Part shown: piece by piece, positions 43,601-51,806 of the stretch
Layout of the letters: each line of letters begins with the position of its first letter
Position numbering within the stretch: the first letter of the stretch is position 1
From: Prosthecobacter sp.
GTDB lineage: Bacteria > Verrucomicrobiota > Verrucomicrobiia > Verrucomicrobiales > Verrucomicrobiaceae
Assembly: GCF_034366625.1 (NCBI RefSeq)
Contig: NZ_JAXMIH010000030.1
Location: 62,001-126,000, forward strand
Direction: 5' to 3'
Length of the DNA: 64,000 nucleotides
Notes under the pieces: generated by a model
Seen by the model: only the letters and a program-made list of their open reading frames with translations
Databases searched by the model: none
What the model was told of the DNA's origin: nothing
Made by a program: the position numbers and the translations under genes

Positions 43601-44635
43601 GGTCATCGGCACTTTGTTGAACTCCTTGCCCTCTTTCGGATTCGGCATGTTCGTCGGCACGGACTCGACGGGCGGCAGATTGTCGTCCTTCACCTCAATA
43701 TCGCCGCCTTTGGCAATGGCGTGGACACGTTTGTCGCGGTTCGCGGTCTTCACATCGCGCTGCGCCATCTCCTGCATCATGGTTTGATAATTGGAGATGT
43801 AGGGCTTCTCAGGAGTGCGCTCGTTCTGCTTGAAGCCGCCGACGCCAGCCGTGTAGGCGAGGCCGCTGCGACCGCCATAGACATTGTAGCCGTCCACGGT
43901 GCGGTAGCGTTGATGCCACTCCCAGTTCTTCGCCACGATGGCCTGGCGCAGCTTTTCATTCACCTGCGGCGCGTCTTTGCCCGTCAGGGCTTTGAAAGCA
44001 GCCTCGGCGATCGCTTTGTCGCCCGTGGTGGTCACATAGAGACCATCCAGCGTGCTGCCCTCCGGCAATCCCTTCGCCGTGGGCTGATACAGATCGACCA
44101 CAGCCACTCCTTGGGCCTTCGCCACGTCGAGCATGGCGGCGGTGTAGTTTTGCAGATTGGTGTTCGTGTCCTCGACCTTCGGCAGGCTCGGGTTCGCGAG
44201 CTTTTGCAGCGCGATGGGTGAGAATAGCACGATGCGCGGCGCTCCTTTGCCGCTGTAGTTCTGCGCCTTGGCGTCGTCGATGAACTTGGCGAGGTTCTTC
44301 TTAAACTCCTCAATGCCCTCGTAGCCCTTGAAGGACTCGTTGTAGCCGTAGAAGGCGAAAATCACGTCTGCCTTCACCTTGGCGAGCCATTCGTCGCGCG
44401 TGCCGAAGTTGTCGATGCGGTGCCAGGTCTGCACTTCGTCCCCGGAGAACGCAAGATTGCGGAAGGTGAGGTCTTTGTCGGCATTCGCCTGTGTGAGCAG
44501 TGTTTCCAGCCAGCCGAAGTGCTGCGAGCGGTCCGGCAACGCGTTGCCGAGGATGGCGATGCTGTCGCCCTTTTTGAGTTCGAGCTGCGCGTGCAGTGAG
44601 GCGGCGGCAAGGAGGAAGCAGAGCAGTTTCTTCAT
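40691..44635 (-). CDS. Secreted SGNH-like / beta-propeller / helical-repeat / azurin multidomain protein
   Basis: The ATG at 44633-44635 gives 1,314 residues with signal peptide MKKLLCFLLAAASLHA. Domains in order: an SGNH-hydrolase-like domain (about 17-220; GDSIAILGNALPDRSQHFGW, FYGYNES), and a linker. Next comes a PVC-type membrane-bound dehydrogenase beta-propeller (about 350-720; QMAWDTKGRLWVAAWLNYPE, FEDTNGDGTADK, AVSVGPDGALYFCDW). A long HEAT-like helical region (about 730-1180) follows, and the chain ends with a plastocyanin/azurin domain. Copper ligands are His1226 (MPHNLVI), Cys1297, His1302 and Met1306 in FVCTFPGHAVLM, nearly the classical azurin box. Related PVC proteins usually end in a cytochrome c (CxxCH); none is seen here. 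Probably an extracytoplasmic sugar-related electron-transfer enzyme. Confidence 0.88.
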   Translation of the reverse strand: MKKLLCFLLAAASLHAQLELKKGDSIAILGNALPDRSQHFGWLETLLTQANADKDLTFRNLAFSGDEVQTWHRIDNFGTRDEWLAKVKADVIFAFYGYNESFKGYEGIEEFKKNLAKFIDDAKAQNYSGKGAPRIVLFSPIALQKLANPSLPKVEDTNTNLQNYTAAMLDVAKAQGVAVVDLYQPTAKGLPEGSTLDGLYVTTTGDKAIAEAAFKALTGKDAPQVNEKLRQAIVAKNWEWHQRYRTVDGYNVYGGRSGLAYTAGVGGFKQNERTPEKPYISNYQTMMQEMAQRDVKTANRDKRVHAIAKGGDIEVKDDNLPPVESVPTNMPNPKEGKEFNKVPMTGMTFTPEGLVAFPDAKEYLKHIQPEKGLKLTLFADEKMFPELVNPVQMAWDTKGRLWVAAWLNYPERTPTSKKGDSLLIFEDTNGDGTADKMTEFVDDLNCPTGFNFYKDGVIVMQSPNLVYIEDTDGDGKGDKRTILLMGLCAADSHHETNALSYDCGGALYPSDGVFHRTQVETLYGPVRNTNGCIYRFDLNRRSLERFTTDATVNPHGKIWDRWGNAYFTDATGNVNTFAEASSCYLPREGGGSAKLKEFWKRPARPSPGNNIISSRHFPEDWQNNFLNTNVISYQGIWRVPLEQDGAGMKGEISNELVKADPAVYPTFRPSAVSVGPDGALYFCDWANAIIGHMQHHLRDPNRDHGHGRIYKLTYEGRELLKPAKIQGESIESLLENLKAWEDNVRMRSKIELAKHDPAKVAAAAKAWAAKLNKSDKEFEHHRLEALWTHQWVDVVDVDLLKQVLASSEPRARAAATRVLCYWRDRVPGALDLLKVAVNDADMRVRMHAVRALSFYQPTPDAEKALEIAYDVLKQPTDDYIDHVFSECRKGLQSVVKSKVLPKDPAALAEFIAKTTDADLKGLPDVEPVLIEKLTRPKITADIRVKALEEMVKLSGSERPLVIHNMLKLIDAREGAGSTAEELAKLVYTDNPGVVTRYAIQLKALAKDAKTAPVKRSTFAMLIFAARSPDTIWAENVSDGGQLNYLVESIALIPANEAALRAKFQPHLAALLADGKINGGRLRAVLTALPLTGADNASANFKLVAQHLIDGKERNTAAKALMKFPKTSWDATLAKPITDSVLAYGKTVKPQDRSKPEYVEVIAAAKEMAALQSEAGKAILAELKTISVDVFIVHTVHEQLRFDTTRIEVQAGKNFEIIFENDDVMPHNLVIVPPGKHMDIGMAAMTMTPDKLDKQGRAFLPTTFEKEILAATKLLEPGQKETIKLKAPSQPGEYEFVCTFPGHAVLMWGTLSVAK

Positions 44636-44773
44636 GGTTTTGGGAGAGAGCAGGGCAATACGGAGGCGCAGGCTGAATGTTTGCCCCCGAATCTGCAAGT
44701 TCCCTCTTTGTCCTGCGTGACCTGCGGTAGCAAAACTGTTTACTCTTTGGGGCGACTGTGTTAAACACGATGA

Positions 44774-45007
44774 ATGTCTTTAATTCGTCTGATTTTTGCC
44801 ATCGCCGCCTGCCTGCTGCTGAGCAGTTGTAGTCTCATCAACACGGCGTTACGGCTGGCCCCTCTGCTGATGCTGGTAGAGGAGAGCAAGGAGGCGGGTG
44901 GTGGCAAATCAATGGAGATGCGAGGACGGCAGGTGGAAGACAGGGGGATGCATGGAATCCTGCCGGCAGATCGCAGCACCAACTCCGGGCTGGCTTTCAA
45001 ACGCTGA
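44774..45007 (+). CDS. Very small lipoprotein (first of a pair)
   Basis: The 77-residue protein has a signal ending LLLSSC (lipobox) and a short mature chain. Near the end is RGRQVEDRGMHGILPADRS, which closely matches RARQVENRGIYAGHLPAAGS in the next gene. No family is known to me. It is divergent from the azurin-domain protein and 30 bases upstream of its paralogue. The conserved RQVExRG box in two otherwise different tiny lipoproteins argues that both are real genes. Confidence 0.65.
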   Translation: MSLIRLIFAIAACLLLSSCSLINTALRLAPLLMLVEESKEAGGGKSMEMRGRQVEDRGMHGILPADRSTNSGLAFKR

Positions 45008-45037
45008 GCATCTTGTTGTTTACAGATTCAAACCGGC

Positions 45038-45325
45038 ATGATAAACACGCTGCTAATGAAATATTTTCGACTCGCCACACTTGTGCTGCTTCCCGTTTGC
45101 CTGACCAGTTGTGGAACTCTTAATGGCTTGATGAACAGCTATCCGGTGAGGATGATGGATCAGACTGCGACCGCACTGTTGGGTTATCTGGCGGAAAACG
45201 AGCTTCCTGCCAATGGCAAACCGGCGTCCATTCAGGATCGTGCCCGTCAGGTCGAAAATCGTGGCATCTACGCTGGTCACCTTCCTGCCGCCGGATCGCC
45301 GCGTCAGAGCATGGCGGCACGCTAG
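45038..45325 (+). CDS. Very small lipoprotein (second of a pair)
   Basis: The 95-residue protein (or 89 from the ATG at 45056) has a signal ending VCLTSC with a lipobox Cys. A short helical stretch (MMDQTATALLGYLAEN) and the shared box RARQVENRGIYAG follow. It lies 18 bases before sufS and may be cotranscribed with the suf genes, though a lipoprotein has no obvious role there. Function unknown. Confidence 0.65.
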   Translation: MINTLLMKYFRLATLVLLPVCLTSCGTLNGLMNSYPVRMMDQTATALLGYLAENELPANGKPASIQDRARQVENRGIYAGHLPAAGSPRQSMAAR

Positions 45326-45343
45326 TTGCCGAGGTCCGAAATC

Positions 45344-46561
45344 ATGGACTGGCATCGCATCCGCTCTGATTTCCCCATTCTTGACCAGCAGGTTCATGGG
45401 CATCCGCTGGTCTATCTGGACAGTGCGGCCAGCAGCCAGAAGCCGCGTGCGGTCATTCAGACGCTGTCGCACTACTACGAACGGGACAACGCCAACGTCC
45501 ATCGGGCGCTGCATGAACTGAGTGTCCGTGCCACCGACGCCTTTGAAACGGCGCGGAAAAAGGTGGCCCGCTTCATCGGGGCTGCGACGGATGACGAGAT
45601 CATTTTCACCCGGGGCACGACAGAAGGCATCAACCTCGTCGCCAACACCTGGGGCACGCAAAACCTCCGTCCGGGCGATGTCATTCTCGTCACAGGCATG
45701 GAACATCACAGCAATCTTGTGCCCTGGCAGCTTCTCGCCCAGCGCACTGGCGCGACGCTGAAGCACATCCCCGTGCTCGACGACGGCACGCTCGACTCGG
45801 CCGCCATTGAGGCATTGCTCAACGAGCAGGTGAAACTCTTCGCCTTCGTTCACATCTCGAACTCGCTCGGCACCATCAACCCCGCCCGTGAACTCTGTGC
45901 CAAAGCGAAGGCGGTTGGTGCGGTCACGCTGCTCGATGGCGCGCAAAGCGCCGGGCACATGCCCATCGACGTGCGTGATCTCGGCTGCGATTTCTTTGTC
46001 TTCTCCGGCCACAAGATGTGCGGGCCCACCGGGATTGGCGTGCTCTATGGCCGCATGGAACGGCTCGAAACCATGCCGCCCTGGCATGGCGGCGGTGAGA
46101 TGATCCTCTCCGTCTCGCTCGAAGCCAGCACCTACAAACCGCCACCGCATCGTTTTGAGGCCGGTACACCTGACATCGCCGGGGTGATCGGACTCGCCGC
46201 CGCCATCGACTACCTCCAGGCGATCGGCCTCGAAAACATCCAGCGCCACGACCACAACCTCTCCAATTATGCCGTGCAGCAGATGCGTGAGGTGCCAGGT
46301 ATTCGCATCCTGGGGCCGCAGTCCGGCCATCGCGGGGCACTCGTCGCCTTCCATCTCGACTGCGCTCATCCACATGACCTTGTCGAGTTTGCCAACAGCC
46401 ACGGCGTCGCCATGCGTGGCGGTCATCACTGCACGCAGCCGCTGATGAAGCGTTTCAAAGTGCCCGGCACTACCCGCGCCAGTTTCTATTTCTACAACAC
46501 GATCGAAGAAATCAACCGGCTCGTCGAAGTACTGCTCGCCGCGCGCAAATTCTTCACCTGA
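45344..46561 (+). CDS. sufS: Cysteine desulfurase SufS
   Basis: The ATG at 45344 (MDWHRIRSDFPILDQQVHG) gives 405 residues. This PLP enzyme takes sulfur from cysteine for Fe-S cluster assembly. Visible are YLDSAASSQKP, TEGINLVANTWG, MEHHSNLVPWQ, DGAQSAGHMPIDV, the PLP lysine in FSGHKMCGPTGIGVLYG and the active Cys in MRGGHHCTQPLM, all SufS-type (group II). The stop overlaps the start of sufU (TGATG), so the two should be translated together. The other suf genes (B, C, D) are not in the window. Confidence 0.95.
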   Translation: MDWHRIRSDFPILDQQVHGHPLVYLDSAASSQKPRAVIQTLSHYYERDNANVHRALHELSVRATDAFETARKKVARFIGAATDDEIIFTRGTTEGINLVANTWGTQNLRPGDVILVTGMEHHSNLVPWQLLAQRTGATLKHIPVLDDGTLDSAAIEALLNEQVKLFAFVHISNSLGTINPARELCAKAKAVGAVTLLDGAQSAGHMPIDVRDLGCDFFVFSGHKMCGPTGIGVLYGRMERLETMPPWHGGGEMILSVSLEASTYKPPPHRFEAGTPDIAGVIGLAAAIDYLQAIGLENIQRHDHNLSNYAVQQMREVPGIRILGPQSGHRGALVAFHLDCAHPHDLVEFANSHGVAMRGGHHCTQPLMKRFKVPGTTRASFYFYNTIEEINRLVEVLLAARKFFT

Positions 46562-47004
46562 TGCCTCTCTCCGACGACCTCCGCGATCTCTACCAGCAGG
46601 TGATCCTCGATCACTCGCGCAATCCGCGTAATCACGGCGAAATCCCGCCTCCCTGCCTGCATGCGCATGGTGACAACCCCTCCTGCGGCGACGAGATCGA
46701 CGTCTGGCTCCGCCTGTCCGACGACGGCCAGAACATCGACGACCTCAAGTTCACCGGCCAGGGCTGCGCCATCAGCCAGGCCAGCGCCTCCATGATGACG
46801 CAGAAGATCAAAGGCAAGTCCAAGGAGCAGGCCGCCGCCATGCGCGAGGACTTCCGCCGTGTCGTCATGGGGGATGGAATACCGCAGGATGAAGACGCCC
46901 TCGGTGAATTGGTTCTGTTGGAAGGCGTGCAAAAGTTCCCACAGCGCGTGAAATGCGCCATGCTGGCTTGGCGGGCCGTGGAACAGGCACTCGAAGGCCA
47001 ATAG
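46561..47004 (+). CDS. sufU: SufU-type Fe-S scaffold/sulfur-acceptor protein
   Basis: The 147-residue protein starts LYQQVILDHSRNPRNHG. It carries NPSCGDEIDVWL (first Cys and Asp), GQGCAISQASASMM (second Cys) and RVKCAMLAWRA (third Cys), the zinc/sulfur site of SufU/IscU-fold proteins. The 18-21-residue insertion between the second and third Cys region, typical of SufU rather than IscU, appears present. It receives persulfide from SufS. It is directly coupled to sufS, and mutM starts 3 bases after its stop. Confidence 0.93.
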   Translation: MPLSDDLRDLYQQVILDHSRNPRNHGEIPPPCLHAHGDNPSCGDEIDVWLRLSDDGQNIDDLKFTGQGCAISQASASMMTQKIKGKSKEQAAAMREDFRRVVMGDGIPQDEDALGELVLLEGVQKFPQRVKCAMLAWRAVEQALEGQ

Positions 47005-47007
47005 CCC

Positions 47008-47823
47008 ATGCCAGAACTTCCCGAGGTCGAAACCACGCTGCGCGGTGTTTCGCCGCATGTGATCGGCAAACGTGTGCGTGAGGTGATCATCCGCGACAAA
47101 CGCCTGCGCTGGCCGGTGCCGGACGCAATTCATGAACTCGAAGGCTGCCGCATCGATTCGGGTATCCGCCGGGCCAAATACATGCTCTTTGGCACCGCCA
47201 AAGGCACGCTCATGATTCATCTCGGCATGTCCGGCAATCTGCGGGTGCTCTCACCGGACGTGCCGTTCAAGAAGCACGACCACCTGGCGATCACGCTGGA
47301 CAGCGGCAAGCAACTCCGCTTGCATGATCCGCGTCGTTTCGGAGCCGCGCTGTGGATTGAGGGCGATCCCATGCAGCATGCACTGCTCAAAGACCTCGGA
47401 CCCGAGCCGTTGGGGGATGAATTCACAGCCATGCACCTCCATGCCGCCTGCCAAGGCAAAACTGCCGCGATCAAGCTTGTCATCATGGACGCGCACGTCG
47501 TCGTTGGTGTTGGCAACATCTACGCCAGCGAGGCCTTGTTCATGGCTGGCATCGATCCGCGCAAGCCTGCGGGCAAAGTCACGCGTCCGCGTCTTGAAAA
47601 GCTGGTCAAAGCCATCCGCGATGTGCTCGCAGCCTCGATCAAGATGGGCGGGACGACATTGCGCGACTTTGTGAACGAGAGTGGCGAGCCCGGTTACTTC
47701 GCCCAGACCCTCCGTGTCTATGATCGCGAGGGCGAACCCTGCCGCGTCTGCGGCGCGAAGATCAAACGCATCGTCCTCGGCCAGCGTTCCACCTTCTACT
47801 GCCCCAAATGTCAGAAGTCGTGA
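47008..47823 (+). CDS. mutM: Formamidopyrimidine-DNA glycosylase
   Basis: The 271-residue protein starts with the catalytic MPELPEVETTLRG (Pro2 nucleophile, Glu3). It has the conserved Lys in RRAKYMLF, the H2TH domain (NIYASEALFMAGIDPRKPAG) and a C-terminal zinc finger CRVCGAKIKRIVLGQR...CPKCQ. It excises 8-oxoguanine and other oxidised purines. It follows sufU after only 3 bases, so base-excision repair appears to be coexpressed with Fe-S cluster assembly, a plausible oxidative-stress pairing. Confidence 0.95.
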   Translation: MPELPEVETTLRGVSPHVIGKRVREVIIRDKRLRWPVPDAIHELEGCRIDSGIRRAKYMLFGTAKGTLMIHLGMSGNLRVLSPDVPFKKHDHLAITLDSGKQLRLHDPRRFGAALWIEGDPMQHALLKDLGPEPLGDEFTAMHLHAACQGKTAAIKLVIMDAHVVVGVGNIYASEALFMAGIDPRKPAGKVTRPRLEKLVKAIRDVLAASIKMGGTTLRDFVNESGEPGYFAQTLRVYDREGEPCRVCGAKIKRIVLGQRSTFYCPKCQKS

Positions 47824-47870
47824 TTCTTTCATTCGTCATTCCGCCATTCGTCATTCAACATTGATGAGCC

Positions 47871-48920
47871 ATGTCCACCAGCCTTCCCCCTCTCCGCAGT
47901 GCTCACGACCTCGAACGCGTTCTCGAATTTGAATTCGTTCGTGCCACTGAAAACGCGGCCTTGCAGGCCATTCATTGGCTGGGACGTGGCGAGAAGGAAC
48001 TCGCTGACGGTGCCGCATGCAGCGCGATCTACGGCGTGTTCGACATCCTCGACATCCGTGGTGAAGTCGTCATCGGTGAAGGCATCAAAGACAACGCGCC
48101 CGGCATCTTCGTTGGCGAGCATCTTGGCACATGGCGTGATGGCACGCCGCGATTCAACATCGCCCTTGATCCCATTGATGGTACCAGCAACATCGCCAAG
48201 GGGCTGCCCAACAGCATTTCAGTCATCGCAGCAGCGCAGATTCCCGATGGTGCTCCGTGCGCGATGAAAAGTCTCCCCAGCTTCTACAGCCATAAGATCG
48301 CTTATGGTCCGGCGGTGAAGAAAGCGCTGGAGGGCAGGGGGGACCGTTGCTTCCTCGACATGCCGCTCACAGAAGTAATCAGCTTCGTGGCCGAAGCATT
48401 GGGCAAACGCGAACGCGATCTCGTCGTGGTCACCATGGATCGTCCCCGTCATCACGAGATTGTCGATGAGGTTCGCCGCACCGGGGCTGCGTTGCGCATG
48501 GTTACCGATGGTGACATCGCCGCCGCAGTTGCCCCGTCGATGCCGGAACCGACCTGTGACCTCTACGTTGGTATGGGCGGCTCGCCCGAAGGCATTCTGG
48601 CCGCTGCGGCGTTGAAATGCCTCGGTGGCGACATGCAATTGCGCATGTGGTTTCACAACGACGCGCATAAGGCCGAAGTTGCCACCCAGGTCTCCGCATC
48701 AGAATTGAATCAAGTGTTTCGGGTGAACGAACTCATCGTCGGTGAGAGCGCCTTGTTCTGCGCCACCGGCATCAGCGACAGCCCGCTGCTGCCCGGTTGC
48801 CGTTTGTTCGGCCATCGCGTCGAAACGCACTCCATCCTGATGCGTTCGCGAAGCGGCACCGTGCGCCGCATCCATGCCGTGCATGATCTGGACCGCAAAG
48901 TGGTGCCACTGAGGGCGTGA
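47871..48920 (+). CDS. glpX: Class II fructose-1,6-bisphosphatase
   Basis: The 349-residue protein has the GlpX signatures: EFVRATENAALQAIHWLGRGEK, IRGEVVIGEGIKDNAPG, LDPIDGTSNIAKGLPN (metal site) and VTDGDIAAAVAPSMPE with GMGGSPEGILAAAALK. It dephosphorylates fructose-1,6-bisphosphate in gluconeogenesis. The start ATG at 47871 follows a 47-base gap from mutM that contains CATTCGTCATTC words like those at 25.3 kb. It may belong to the same transcript. Confidence 0.95.
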   Translation: MSTSLPPLRSAHDLERVLEFEFVRATENAALQAIHWLGRGEKELADGAACSAIYGVFDILDIRGEVVIGEGIKDNAPGIFVGEHLGTWRDGTPRFNIALDPIDGTSNIAKGLPNSISVIAAAQIPDGAPCAMKSLPSFYSHKIAYGPAVKKALEGRGDRCFLDMPLTEVISFVAEALGKRERDLVVVTMDRPRHHEIVDEVRRTGAALRMVTDGDIAAAVAPSMPEPTCDLYVGMGGSPEGILAAAALKCLGGDMQLRMWFHNDAHKAEVATQVSASELNQVFRVNELIVGESALFCATGISDSPLLPGCRLFGHRVETHSILMRSRSGTVRRIHAVHDLDRKVVPLRA

Positions 48921-49072
48921 GAGGATCACGCATCAGCTTTTTCACAAGACACGCAAGGATCTCAGCCATCCACGATGAGTCTCTCCATTTTGCCGACTTT
49001 CTTTGTCAGAGTCTGGTTGTTCAATGGTGTGAAGGCCATCCATTGGCTGCCTGCAGGAATGGAGCCGTTGCC

Positions 49073-50332
49073 TCAATGGCTTAGGCTTTGCCATACTGTG
49101 GGCAGGCGTTCACGCACCAGCTTGGCGCTGTTGGCCGGAATCAGGGCCGGAGAGAGAGGCACGTTCTTCGTGTCTTCGTAGTCGAACTGGCCGGGTGACC
49201 GCGAATACTTATAGTCGCGGTCCAAGTTGCCGTCAGCGGAGAGTTGAATGCCGACTTCATCGACGCGGGGCACGGAGAGGTAGAACTGGCCGTGTTCGAG
49301 GATGCAGTGTTCGCCGGGCTTCAAACGCAGCTTTGCCTTGGCAAGCTCACGGAACAGCTCTTTGGCTGTCGCTTCAGCGGGATTCACGAAGAGGCGCTGT
49401 TCGGCGATCAAATCGCGAAACGCTGGCTCCTGGCGCAGTGAATCGAAGGCGGTGTCGATCTCATCCTTGGCGAGCGGGTAGTGCGTGCAGCCGAGGACGA
49501 TGGTTTGCAGCGGTTTGGTCGGTTTGGCATCGCGATAGGCCTCCATCAGGGCACGAGCTTCCTTCAACGCATACGCTGACACGGATTCAGGAAACGCCGC
49601 ATCGCCTTCGATGGCTCCGGCGAGTGTGGCGCTGCCCTGCTGGGCGATGACGGGGACGCTTTGACCAGCAAGGCCGAGGGTTTGGGTGATGGTGCGCGGG
49701 TAAACGCCGCTGGCGCAGGTGCCCACTGTGGCGAGGACACCGATGCCGCCGGTAGTTTTGGATTCGAGGACACCGCGTGCTCCGGCTTCAACGACACCGA
49801 CGACGATCACAGGAATTTTCCATGCGGCCACGGCCTTGCGGATGCCTTCGAGGCCGTAGGCGGTGGCGGTGTTGCAGGCGATGACGATGGCTTTGACCGG
49901 CGGCTTGGTGAATGAGGGGACGTTGCCCTTCGCAGGCCAGAATCGCTTGCCGAGGAGAAAAATCGTGTCCTTCACGATCAATTCACGCAGGTAGTCGGTG
50001 CGGTTGACGGCGGAGTAGTTGCCGTAGGGCATGTTGGCCTGATCGCCGAAATAGATGAAACGTTCCTGCGCAAAATCGGCCGCGCCATCGGCTCCAGGTT
50101 GCAGCGTGTCGTTGTGGAAGGCATCGAGTGTGAGCAGTGCTTCGAGCACCGTGAGTCCGCCGATGCCAGAGTCGAACACGCCGATGGGCAGGTGGCGGGT
50201 GGCTTCGACATCGCTCCAAGCGGTGGCATCGAAGCTGAACGCCGCTTTGCCATCGGGATGTGCTTTTGCATGCTCGATGAGATCTGCGGCGTGAACGGCG
50301 CAGACGAGCAGCCATGGGAGAAGGAATTTCAT
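49073..50332 (-). CDS. Glutamate racemase-like enzyme with a signal peptide
   Basis: The 419-residue protein begins MKFLLPWLLVCAVHAADLIE, a convincing signal peptide, whereas glutamate racemases (MurI, ~265 residues) are cytosolic. The racemase core is complete: GVFDSGIGGLTVLEAL, FGDQANMPYGNYS, IACNTATAYGLEGI (first catalytic Cys) and VLGCTHYPLAKDEI (second Cys). About 60 residues precede the core and about 90 follow it. It may act on Glu or Asp in the periplasm. Its start overlaps the stop of the SpmA/SpmB fusion gene, so the two are translationally coupled. True export remains to be shown. Confidence 0.85.
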   Translation of the reverse strand: MKFLLPWLLVCAVHAADLIEHAKAHPDGKAAFSFDATAWSDVEATRHLPIGVFDSGIGGLTVLEALLTLDAFHNDTLQPGADGAADFAQERFIYFGDQANMPYGNYSAVNRTDYLRELIVKDTIFLLGKRFWPAKGNVPSFTKPPVKAIVIACNTATAYGLEGIRKAVAAWKIPVIVVGVVEAGARGVLESKTTGGIGVLATVGTCASGVYPRTITQTLGLAGQSVPVIAQQGSATLAGAIEGDAAFPESVSAYALKEARALMEAYRDAKPTKPLQTIVLGCTHYPLAKDEIDTAFDSLRQEPAFRDLIAEQRLFVNPAEATAKELFRELAKAKLRLKPGEHCILEHGQFYLSVPRVDEVGIQLSADGNLDRDYKYSRSPGQFDYEDTKNVPLSPALIPANSAKLVRERLPTVWQSLSH

Positions 50333-51735
50333 GAGAAAAGCATTCGACCAATGATCACAGCCATTCCCATGCCGACGACATCGGCGGTGAGTCCGGCTGC
50401 GAGGGCGTGGCGGATGCGGCGGATGCCGACGCTGCCGAAATAGACGGCGAGGACGTAGAACGTGGTCTCGGTGGAACCGTACATGATGGCGGCGGTGTAT
50501 TTGAGCAGATCGCTGCTCTCAGGCCGCAGCAGGATGTCATTGAGCACGCCGAGCGAGCCGGAGCCGGTCAGCGGTCGCATCAGCGCCATCGGCAGCAGTT
50601 CCACTGGGAAGCCGATGAAGCCAAGCACGGGTCGCAGCATGTATTCGAGCAGCAGGAGCATGCCGGAGCTGTTGAAAACGGCCAGCGCGGCCAGCATCGC
50701 CACGAGGAAGGGCATGATGCGCGTGGCGACGGCAAAGCCCTCCTTCGCGCCTTCGACGAACTCCTCGTAAACTTTCACGCCCTTCGCCATGCCGACGCCG
50801 AGGGTGATGACGAGCACGATGGGAATGGCGAGGCCGGAACCGCCGTTCATGAAGCGCTTCCACGCGGGTTCGATTTGCGGCGCTTCAGCGGCAGCCGAGT
50901 TTGGCGTGGCTTTGGCTGCGGGTGCGGCCTTCTGCTTCGCCTTTTCGACAACTTGGCTGAGTCCGGTGGCATGCAAGACGCTCTCACGAGCGGTGGCAGG
51001 CATGAATTCGAGCACGGCACAGGCACCAAAGATGACGAACAGGGCGATGAGCCAGAAGCGGCGTTTCGGCGTGATCTTTTCGGACACGGGCGCGGTTTGA
51101 TCGGCTGCGGCCGTTGATTCCACGCTGTCATCCGGTTGAATGGCAAACATGGGCAGCTTGCCGTAAAGTTTGGCTGTGACCACGGCGGTGACGACGGTGC
51201 AAGCCGTGGCGAGGATGGTGGGAACGATGATTTGATGAGCGCCTTTGACCCCGGCGGCGTTGAGGTAGTTGATGGCCGTCATGGGCACGAGCGTGAACGC
51301 GGCGGTGTTCATCGCGAGGAAGGTCACCATGGCGTTGCTGGCAGTGTGCTTGTACGGATTGAGCTCCTGGAGGTGCGTCATGGCCTTGAGGCCAAGTGGC
51401 GTGGCGCTGTTGCCGAGGCCAAGCATGTTGGCGGCCAGATTCATGATCATGGCGCTCATTGCTGGATGATCGCGCGGAACATCGGGAAAGAGGCGGCGCA
51501 TGATGGGCGAAAGGGCGCGGGCGGCCAGTTCCAGCAGCCCGGCTTTTTCCATGACGCGCATGACACCGAGCCAGAAAATCATCAATCCGGCCAGCGGCAG
51601 CGCGATGTCCATGACCGCAGCTTTCGATTTGGAGAGAATGGATGCGACGATGCCGCCGTCACCGGAGACATTGCCCAGCAGCGCGGCGGCGCACATGCCG
51701 GTGAGAAGGAGGAAGGCCCAGATGTAATTCAGCAT
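50329..51735 (-). CDS. SpmA-SpmB fusion membrane protein (nucleoside-recognition/Gate domains)
   Basis: The ATG at 51733-51735 (MLNYIWAFLLLTGM) gives 468 residues with many transmembrane helices. The N-terminal half has the SpmA-type Gate domain (LAGLMIFWLGVMRVMEKAGLL, NMLGLGNSATPLGLKAM). The C-terminal half has the SpmB-type one (ARIMPFLVAMLAALAVFNSSGML, GSGSLGVLNDI, YGSTETTFYVLAVYFGSVGIRR). In Bacillus these are separate spore maturation genes; fused forms occur in non-sporulating bacteria with unknown transport roles. Here the gene is translationally coupled to an exported racemase, suggesting a link to D-amino acids or murein. Confidence 0.88.
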   Translation of the reverse strand: MLNYIWAFLLLTGMCAAALLGNVSGDGGIVASILSKSKAAVMDIALPLAGLMIFWLGVMRVMEKAGLLELAARALSPIMRRLFPDVPRDHPAMSAMIMNLAANMLGLGNSATPLGLKAMTHLQELNPYKHTASNAMVTFLAMNTAAFTLVPMTAINYLNAAGVKGAHQIIVPTILATACTVVTAVVTAKLYGKLPMFAIQPDDSVESTAAADQTAPVSEKITPKRRFWLIALFVIFGACAVLEFMPATARESVLHATGLSQVVEKAKQKAAPAAKATPNSAAAEAPQIEPAWKRFMNGGSGLAIPIVLVITLGVGMAKGVKVYEEFVEGAKEGFAVATRIMPFLVAMLAALAVFNSSGMLLLLEYMLRPVLGFIGFPVELLPMALMRPLTGSGSLGVLNDILLRPESSDLLKYTAAIMYGSTETTFYVLAVYFGSVGIRRIRHALAAGLTADVVGMGMAVIIGRMLFS

Positions 51736-51806
51736 GTGGCGGAAAATGTGACAAGACAGTAGCCAGAGGCGGCGGCAATGCGTAATCGTTCCAGTGCCAG
51801 CCTCAA

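Noticed and set aside
48975-49181. Forward 68-codon open frame after glpX
   Set aside because: It overlaps the C-terminus of the racemase gene on the other strand and has no motif.
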